From NCBI GenBank assembly GCA_964422195.1, contig CAYRAF010000023.1, positions 1-17,877 of the forward strand: a stretch of 17,877 nt of DNA, in the 5' to 3' direction. The translations under genes and the position numbers were made by a program. Positions 13,083 to 17,877 of the stretch are shown here, one piece after another. Under the pieces are notes generated by a model, which worked only from the letters and a program-made list of their open reading frames with translations, ran no database searches and was not told the DNA's origin. This DNA comes from CALVUP01 sp964422195 (lineage in GTDB: Bacteria > Bacillota_I > Bacilli_A > RF39 > UBA660). Position 1 is the stretch's first letter; every line of letters starts with the position of its first letter.

Positions 13083-13706
13083 ATGAAAAAGGCAGAACTT
13101 TTAAATATAAAAGGTGAAAAACTAAAAGACATTAATTTAAATGATGAAATTTTTGCTACTAAAAATGATAAAGTTTTATATGATGCAATTATTTTATCGA
13201 GAGCTAACCTTAGACAAGGAACTCATAAAACAAAAACTCGTTCTGAAGTTTCTGGTGGTGGACGTAAGCCATGGAGACAAAAAGGAACAGGACGTGCAAG
13301 ACAAGGTTCTATTCGTGCTGTACAATGGGTAGGTGGAGGAAGATATGGTACTCCAGTTCCAAGAGATTATAGCAAAAAGATGAATAGAAAAGAAAGAAAA
13401 TTAGCATTAGTAACTGCTTTATCACATAAAGCAGAAGATAAAGCTATCGTTGCTATTGAAAGTTTAACAGTAGCAACACCAAAAACAAAAGAATTTATAG
13501 GTGTACTTAATACATTAAAATTAGCTGATAAGAAAGTATTAGTTGTTGTAAAAGAATTAGAAGAAAATTTAATATTAGCTTCTAGGAATTTGCAAAATGT
13601 TGCTTTAATTGAAGCAAATGAAATTAATGTATTAGATATAGTAGCAGCAGATGCTATCTTAGTAGAAGAAGCTGCATTAAAAGAAATTGAGGAGGTGCTT
13701 AAATAA
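13083..13706 (+). CDS. rplD: 50S ribosomal protein L4
   Basis: L4 binds 23S rRNA domain I and lines the exit tunnel; in some bacteria it also represses its own operon. The 207 residues include the tunnel-loop sequence SGGGRKPWRQKGTGRARQGS and the P-R-Y-G region GGGRYGTPVPRDYS. The frame opens at 13056, but AAAGGAGG at 13069-13076 places the start at ATG 13083 (MKKAELLNIKG). Its TAA overlaps the rplW ATG by one base (TAATG), so translation is coupled. The 50-bp gap after rplC is the longest within the operon. Confidence 0.97.
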   Translation: MKKAELLNIKGEKLKDINLNDEIFATKNDKVLYDAIILSRANLRQGTHKTKTRSEVSGGGRKPWRQKGTGRARQGSIRAVQWVGGGRYGTPVPRDYSKKMNRKERKLALVTALSHKAEDKAIVAIESLTVATPKTKEFIGVLNTLKLADKKVLVVVKELEENLILASRNLQNVALIEANEINVLDIVAADAILVEEAALKEIEEVLK

Positions 13707-13990
13707 TGGATACTAAGTACTTAGATATAATCAAAGCACCAGTTATCACTGAAAAAAGTGGTAATATAGCTGGATCTGGAAACAAATTTGTTTTTAAAGT
13801 AGATCCAAGAGCTAATAAAACTGAAATTAAATTAGCTATTGAAAAGATATTCAAAGTTAATGTAAAAGAAATTCGTACAATTAATGTTAGACCTAAGAAA
13901 AAGAGAGTTGGTCGTTATCCTGGTTTAACTAATCGTACTAAGAAAGCAATTGTGACTCTAGCAGAGGGTCAAACAATTGATCTTGGATAG
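13706..13990 (+). CDS. rplW: 50S ribosomal protein L23
   Basis: The 94-residue L23 forms part of the tunnel-exit docking site for trigger factor and SRP. Diagnostic: IIKAPVITEKSG at the start, FKVDPRANKTEIKLAIEKIF, and the C-terminal part RPKKKRVGRYPGLTNRTKKAIVTL. ATG 13706 overlaps the rplD stop; GGAGGTG inside rplD (13691-13697) is its SD. Confidence 0.98.
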   Translation: MDTKYLDIIKAPVITEKSGNIAGSGNKFVFKVDPRANKTEIKLAIEKIFKVNVKEIRTINVRPKKKRVGRYPGLTNRTKKAIVTLAEGQTIDLG

Positions 13991-14001
13991 GAGGATTATT
14001 T

Positions 14002-14832
14002 ATGGCAATAAGAGTATATAAACCTACAACTCCAGGACGTAGAGGAATGACTACTTTAGTTAATGAAGAAATAACTAAGTCTACTCCTGAGAAGAGTTTG
14101 ACAGTTCCATTAAAGAAAAATGCTGGTCGTAATAATCAAGGTAGAATAACTACAAGACATCAAGGTGGAGGAGTTAAAAGAAGATATAGAATTATTGACT
14201 TCAAGAGAAATAAAAGAGATATACCTGGTGTAGTTGCAGCTATCGAATACGATCCAAATAGAACAGCAAACATTGCTTTAATCAATTATAAAGATGGAGA
14301 AAAGAGATATATTCTTGCTCCTAAGGGATTAAAAGTAAAAGATGTTATTGTAAGTGGAGAAAATGTTGATATTAAAGTTGGTTGTAGTTTACCAATAATG
14401 AATATTCCAGTAGGTACATTAATTCACAATATAGAACTTCGTCCAGGAAAAGGTGGAGAACTAGCAAGATCAGCTGGTGCTTCTGCACAAATTCTTGGTA
14501 GAGAAGGAAAATATGTATTAATTAGATTATCAAGTGGAGAACAAAGAAAAATACTTGGTACTTGCTATGCTACAGTTGGTGAAGTAGGTAACGAAGATTC
14601 ATCTTTGGTTAACATTGGTAAAGCTGGACGTAAACGTCATATGGGAATCAGACCTACAGTACGTGGATCTGTTATGAACCCTAATGATCACCCACATGGT
14701 GGTGGTGAAGGACGTGCGCCAATCGGTAGAAAAGGGCCTGTTACTCCTTGGGGTAAACCTGCTCTTGGATTTAAGACACGTAAGAAGAAAAATTCTGATA
14801 AATTTATTATGCGTCGTCGTAATGGTAAATAG
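14002..14832 (+). CDS. rplB: 50S ribosomal protein L2
   Basis: L2 (276 residues, normal length) supports the peptidyl transferase centre and subunit joining. Seen: KPTTPGRRGMT near the start, RHQGGGVKRRYR, the RNA-binding body, and the conserved C-terminal HPHGGGEGRAPIGRKGPVTPWGKPALG with the catalytic-centre-proximal His. The SD is AGGAGG, overlapping the end of rplW; spacing from rplW is 11 bases. Stop is TAG. Confidence 0.98.
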   Translation: MAIRVYKPTTPGRRGMTTLVNEEITKSTPEKSLTVPLKKNAGRNNQGRITTRHQGGGVKRRYRIIDFKRNKRDIPGVVAAIEYDPNRTANIALINYKDGEKRYILAPKGLKVKDVIVSGENVDIKVGCSLPIMNIPVGTLIHNIELRPGKGGELARSAGASAQILGREGKYVLIRLSSGEQRKILGTCYATVGEVGNEDSSLVNIGKAGRKRHMGIRPTVRGSVMNPNDHPHGGGEGRAPIGRKGPVTPWGKPALGFKTRKKKNSDKFIMRRRNGK

Positions 14833-14847
14833 AAAGGATGGATTAAA

Positions 14848-15117
14848 ATGGCAAGAAGTTTAAAAAAAGGACCTTATGTATTCGATAGATTACTTAAAAA
14901 GGTTGAAAAGATGAATGAAGAAAATAAAAAAGAAGTCATTAAAACATGGTCACGCCGTTCTACAATTTATCCACAATTTGTTGGACACACATTTGCAGTT
15001 CATAATGGTAAAGAATTTATTCCAGTTTATGTTACTGAAGATATGGTAGGACATAAATTAGGTGAGTTCTCACAAACTCGTAAATTTGGTGGACACGGCG
15101 ACAATAAGAAAAAATAG
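14848..15117 (+). CDS. rpsS: 30S ribosomal protein S19
   Basis: The 89-residue S19, part of the 30S head with S13, begins MARSLKKGPYVFDRLLKKVE and contains TWSRRSTIYPQFVGHTFAVHNGKEFIPVYVTEDMVGHKLGEFSQTR, all typical. Full length. Fifteen bases after rplB; stop TAG. Confidence 0.98.
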   Translation: MARSLKKGPYVFDRLLKKVEKMNEENKKEVIKTWSRRSTIYPQFVGHTFAVHNGKEFIPVYVTEDMVGHKLGEFSQTRKFGGHGDNKKK

Positions 15118-15139
15118 TTAAATGACTAGGAGGGAAAGT

Positions 15140-15472
15140 ATGGAAGCAAAAGCAATAGCTAAATCACTTAGAACTTCTCCTATTAGAACAAGACAAGTAA
15201 TTGATCTTATTCGTGGAAAAGATGTAGGTGAAGCACAAACCATATTAAATAATATGAATAAAAAGTCAGCAAGACTTATTAAAAAAGTATTAGATTCTGC
15301 AATTGCTAATGCAGTTAATAACGAAAAAGCAGATATAAATACTTTATATGTTAAAGAAGCAAGAGTAGATGCTGGTCCAGTTATGCATAGAGCAATCATT
15401 GATTCTCGTGGTCATATTGGACACAATGATAAAAGAACTAGTCACATCGTTATCGTTGTTGCTAGTAGATAA
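15140..15472 (+). CDS. rplV: 50S ribosomal protein L22
   Basis: The 110-residue L22 has a beta-hairpin that lines the exit tunnel near L4. Core: AKSLRTSPIRTRQVIDLIRGK, the helical middle, and the hairpin/C-terminal part VDAGPVMHRAIIDSRGHIGHNDKRTSHIVIVV, with family-typical RA turn (usually RAMPRARGRA, here a divergent HRAIIDSRG). An earlier ATG at 15122 is in frame, but AGGAGGG (about 15127-15133) lies between, so ATG 15140 (MEAKAIAKS) is the start. Confidence 0.95.
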   Translation: MEAKAIAKSLRTSPIRTRQVIDLIRGKDVGEAQTILNNMNKKSARLIKKVLDSAIANAVNNEKADINTLYVKEARVDAGPVMHRAIIDSRGHIGHNDKRTSHIVIVVASR

Positions 15473-15490
15473 TCTATAAAGGAGGTTATT

Positions 15491-16144
15491 ATGGGTCAAA
15501 AGGTTAGTCCAAACGGACTTAGAATTGGAGTAAACAAAGACTGGGAAGCTAAGTGGTATGCTAACGGTAAACAAGTTAAAGAATTTTTAGCAAAAGATTT
15601 AAAAATTCGTGAATACTTTGATAAAAAGTTAAAAAATTCTGCTATAGCTAAGGTTGAAGTTGAAAGAACAAGCAAAAGAACAGAAATTATCGTTCACACT
15701 TCTAAACCTGGTGTTATCATCGGTAGAGGTGGAGAAGAAATAGAAAAATTAAAGAAAGATATTTCAAAATATGTTGGCGAAGAAATTCAAATTTCTATCG
15801 TTGATATCAAGAAACCTGATTTAAATGCACAACTTGTTGCTAATTCAATTGCAAATCAAATAGCTAATCGTGCATCATTTAGAATGGTTCAAAAGAGAGC
15901 TATTAGAAATGTAATGAAGGCAGGAGCTAAAGGTGTTAAGACTTTAGTATCAGGTCGTCTTGGTGGAGCTGAAATGGCTCGTGGTGAAGGATATGAAGAG
16001 GGAACAATCCCAAGACATACATTTAGAGCTGATATCGATTATGCAACAGCAGAAGCTGATACAACATTCGGTAAAATTGGTGTAAAAGTATGGATTTATA
16101 AAGGTGAAATCCTTCCTACTAAACAGGTAAAAGGAGGTAATTAA
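15491..16144 (+). CDS. rpsC: 30S ribosomal protein S3
   Basis: S3 (217 residues, normal) is at the mRNA entry channel. Seen: MGQKVSPNGLRIGV start, the KH domain with PGVIIGRGGEEIEKLK, the helix ANQIANRASFRMVQKRAI, and the C-terminal GRLGGAEMARGEGYEEGTIPRHTFRADIDYA. AAAGGAGG upstream. One base separates its stop from rplP, whose SD (AAAGGAGG) lies within rpsC's end. Confidence 0.98.
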   Translation: MGQKVSPNGLRIGVNKDWEAKWYANGKQVKEFLAKDLKIREYFDKKLKNSAIAKVEVERTSKRTEIIVHTSKPGVIIGRGGEEIEKLKKDISKYVGEEIQISIVDIKKPDLNAQLVANSIANQIANRASFRMVQKRAIRNVMKAGAKGVKTLVSGRLGGAEMARGEGYEEGTIPRHTFRADIDYATAEADTTFGKIGVKVWIYKGEILPTKQVKGGN

Positions 16145-16145
16145 T

Positions 16146-16577
16146 ATGTTAATACCATCTAGAGTTAAATATCGTCGTGTACATAGATTACCTTACGAAG
16201 GAAAAGCTAAAGGTAATACAGAATTACACTTCGGTAAATATGGGTTAATGGCTAAAGAAGGAGCTTGGATTACAGCTAATCAAATTGAAGCTGCTCGTGT
16301 TGCTATGACTCGTTACATGAAACGTGGTGGAAAAGTATATATCAATATTTTCCCACATATGCCTATTACTAGAAAACCACTTGAAACTCGTCAAGGAAAA
16401 GGTAAAGGTAATGTAGAATATTGGGTAGCAGTAGTAAAAACTGGTAAAATCATGTTTGAAATTGATGGGGTATCAGAAGAAGTTGCAAGAGAGGCACTTA
16501 GACTAGCTGCACACAAATTACCAATAAAAACAAAATTTGTGAAAAAAGAAGAAAGTGGTGATTTAAGTGAAAGTTAA
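16146..16577 (+). CDS. rplP: 50S ribosomal protein L16
   Basis: L16 (143 residues) sits near the A site of the 50S. Diagnostic: MLIPSRVKYRRVHRLPYEGKAKGNTELHFGKYGL, IEAARVAMTRYMKRGGKVYINIFPHMPITRKPLETRQGKGKGNVEYWVAVVKTGKIMFE, and the LPIKTKFV end. The gene overlaps rpmC by 11 bases. Confidence 0.98.
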   Translation: MLIPSRVKYRRVHRLPYEGKAKGNTELHFGKYGLMAKEGAWITANQIEAARVAMTRYMKRGGKVYINIFPHMPITRKPLETRQGKGKGNVEYWVAVVKTGKIMFEIDGVSEEVAREALRLAAHKLPIKTKFVKKEESGDLSES

Positions 16578-16779
16578 TGAAATTAGAGAACTATCCACTG
16601 AAGAAATCATTGCAAAAATAAAAGAATGCAAAGAAGAATTATTTAATTTACGTTTTCAACAAGCTACAGGTAATCTAGAAAAACCATCTAGAATCAGAGA
16701 CCTTAGACATACAGTTGCAAGAATGAAAACTGTATTAAAAGAACGTGAGTTAGAAGGAGGATCAGATGGAAAAAATTAA
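16567..16779 (+). CDS. rpmC: 50S ribosomal protein L29 (GTG start)
   Basis: The 70-residue L29 is near the tunnel exit and contacts L23. Seen: MKVNEIRELSTEEIIAKIKECKEELFNLRFQQATGNLEKPSRIRDLRHTVARMKTVLKER, typical two-helix protein. It starts with GTG 16567 inside rplP; AGTGGTGAT six or so bases upstream is the SD and there is no in-frame ATG near it. Its 3' end overlaps rpsQ by 14 bases. Double overlap implies coupled translation of L16, L29 and S17. Confidence 0.96.
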   Translation: MKVNEIRELSTEEIIAKIKECKEELFNLRFQQATGNLEKPSRIRDLRHTVARMKTVLKERELEGGSDGKN

Positions 16780-17023
16780 AAGAGAATTTGTAGGTGAAGT
16801 TGTAAGTATTTCAGGAACTCATACAATATCTGTATTAGTTGAAACTTATAAGACACATCCAAAGTATAAAAAACGTGTTAAATATTCTAAAAAATATGCA
16901 GTACATGATGCATCAAACAAAGCTAAGGTAGGAGATACAGTAAGAATTGTAGAAACAAGACCTATCTCAAAAACAAAACATTTCTATTTAAAAGAAATAG
17001 TAAAAGAAGCAGTTATTTTATAA
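16766..17023 (+). CDS. rpsQ: 30S ribosomal protein S17
   Basis: The 85-residue S17 is a primary 16S rRNA binder with an OB fold. Seen: REFVGEVVSISGTHTISVLVETYKTHPKYKKRVKYSKKYAVHDASNKAKVGDTVRIVETRPISKTKHFYLKEIV. ATG 16766 uses GGAGGATC within rpmC. Twenty-four bases precede rplN. Confidence 0.98.
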   Translation: MEKIKREFVGEVVSISGTHTISVLVETYKTHPKYKKRVKYSKKYAVHDASNKAKVGDTVRIVETRPISKTKHFYLKEIVKEAVIL

Positions 17024-17047
17024 CTCTTAGGTGAAGGAGGATTAATT

Positions 17048-17419
17048 ATGATTCAACAAGAAAGTCGTTTAAAAGTTGCTGACAATACTGGTGCAAAAGA
17101 ATTATTAGTAATTCGTGTACTTGGTGGAAGCAAAGTTAAAACAGGTAATATCGGGGACATAGTTGTTGGTACAATTAAAAAATCAACACCTAATGGAACT
17201 GTGAAAAAAGGAAAAGTAGTCAAAGCTGTTATTGTTAGATCAACATTTGGTGTAAGAAGAGAAGATGGAAGTTACATTAAATTTGATGACAATGCTTGCG
17301 TAATTATCAGAGATGACAAGAGTCCAATGGGAACTCGTATCTTTGGACCAGTAGCACGTGAACTTCGTGATGATAAAGATTTCATGAAGATTGTATCTTT
17401 GGCTAAAGAAGTACTATAA
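17048..17419 (+). CDS. rplN: 50S ribosomal protein L14
   Basis: L14 (123 residues, normal), first gene of the spc part of the cluster, contributes to intersubunit bridges. MIQQESRLKVADNTGAKE at the start and the conserved SPMGTRIFGPVARELR near the end are diagnostic. GGAGG upstream; 12 bases to rplX. No separate promoter is visible before it. Confidence 0.98.
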   Translation: MIQQESRLKVADNTGAKELLVIRVLGGSKVKTGNIGDIVVGTIKKSTPNGTVKKGKVVKAVIVRSTFGVRREDGSYIKFDDNACVIIRDDKSPMGTRIFGPVARELRDDKDFMKIVSLAKEVL

Positions 17420-17431
17420 AGGAGGATTTAT

Positions 17432-17743
17432 ATGAACTTTAAAGTAGGAGACAAAGTAAAAGTTATTGCTGGTTCTAGTAAGGGTAAAGAAGGAAAAATA
17501 ACTAAAATCTTAAGAAAAGATAATAAGGTTGTTGTAGAAGGAGTTAATATTGTAAAAAAACATCAAAGAGGTAATGGACAAGAATCTGGTGGAATTTTAG
17601 AAATAGAAGCACCTATTCATGCATCTAATGTTATGATATTAGATCCAAAAACAAAAAAACCATCTAGAATTGGACATATAATTGATGAAAAAACAAATAA
17701 AAAAATAAGAATAGCAAAAAAATCAAGTGAAAAACTTGATTAA
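17432..17743 (+). CDS. rplX: 50S ribosomal protein L24
   Basis: L24 (103 residues) is an assembly initiator with an N-terminal KOW motif, VGDKVKVIAGSSKGKEGKITKI. Then VEGVNIVKKHQ, IEAPIHASNVMILDPKTKKPSRIGH and a basic tail follow. AAAGGAGG upstream. Confidence 0.97.
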   Translation: MNFKVGDKVKVIAGSSKGKEGKITKILRKDNKVVVEGVNIVKKHQRGNGQESGGILEIEAPIHASNVMILDPKTKKPSRIGHIIDEKTNKKIRIAKKSSEKLD

Positions 17744-17761
17744 TTGGAAGGAGGGTAATTT

Positions 17762-17877
17762 ATGAACCGCCTAAAAGAAAAATACTTGAAAGAAGTTGTT
17801 CCAAGTTTAAGAGAAAAACATAATTATAAAACAATAATGGAAGTTCCAAAATTAGAAAAAGTTGTTATTAATATTGG
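17762..17877 (+). CDS. rplE: 50S ribosomal protein L5 (partial, cut by window end)
   Basis: The N-terminal 38 codons are present: MNRLKEKYLKEVVPSLREKH, then KTIMEVPKLEKVVINIG, the standard L5 opening. L5 binds 5S rRNA in the 50S central protuberance. AAGGAGGG precedes the ATG. Order rplN-rplX-rplE is the normal spc order. Confidence 0.96.
   Translation, partial: MNRLKEKYLKEVVPSLREKHNYKTIMEVPKLEKVVINI

Noticed and set aside
17024..17047. Separate spc-operon promoter before rplN
   Set aside because: Only 24 bases separate rpsQ and rplN and no -35/-10 pair is visible; the cluster looks continuous.
1..17877. CRISPR arrays, tRNA or rRNA genes, insertion sequences
   Set aside because: No regularly spaced repeats, no cloverleaf or rRNA core sequences and no transposase frames were found.

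Overview
This is AT-rich DNA from a low-GC Bacillota-type bacterium, probably one of the Bacilli-side lineages near Mollicutes or Erysipelotrichia. The evidence is a glmS ribozyme in front of glmS, a Bacillus-like S10-spc ribosomal protein order, AGGAGG/GGTGAT ribosome binding sites, and many promoters of the form TTGnnn-17/18-TGnTAnAAT. All 23 complete genes stop with TAA or TAG and none with TGA, while Trp is written TGG wherever I checked. The lineage is inferred; nothing here fixes the species.

Layout. 1-450: 3' end of asnS, interrupted by an in-frame TGA where the family has a conserved Gly. 540-2257: an accessory islet with a small soluble protein kinase that lacks key ATP-site residues, a YukD/EsaB-like ubiquitin-fold protein, and a third gene that appears frameshifted in a T run. 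2336-5650: a type IIB-like Ca2+ P-type ATPase and a C-terminally tail-anchored protein of unknown function. 5743-7545: bipA/typA. 7546-8400: a gene-poor stretch holding two tandem copies of an unannotated module. 8415-10417: glmS with its promoter and self-cleaving ribozyme. 10452-11633 (minus): an MFS-type membrane protein sharing a bidirectional terminator with glmS. 11748-17877: promoter, about 118-nt leader and the S10-spc operon (rpsJ, rplC, rplD, rplW, rplB, rpsS, rplV, rpsC, rplP, rpmC, rpsQ, rplN, rplX, partial rplE).

The main discovery candidate is the tandem module between bipA and glmS. Each copy encodes, on the minus strand, a 21-residue very hydrophobic peptide (M-[F/L]-K-K-D-L-L-I ... 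L-R) behind a strong SD. The two peptides differ only by conservative or synonymous codon changes. Each copy has a minus-strand promoter at its right edge and a plus-strand promoter at its left edge. The plus-strand promoter drives a 73-85 nt RNA that ends at an intrinsic terminator inside the peptide mRNA's 3' region. An 11-bp inverted repeat bounds each module. The short RNA carries sequences repeated in the peptide mRNA's 5' UTR. This is the architecture of type I toxin-antitoxin loci, closest in layout to the Fst/par system, but with a shorter peptide that I do not recognise. Function is inferred from layout and sequence conservation only.

The remaining genes are housekeeping: translation (AsnRS, BipA, ribosomal proteins), amino-sugar synthesis under ribozyme feedback (GlmS) and ion or solute transport.
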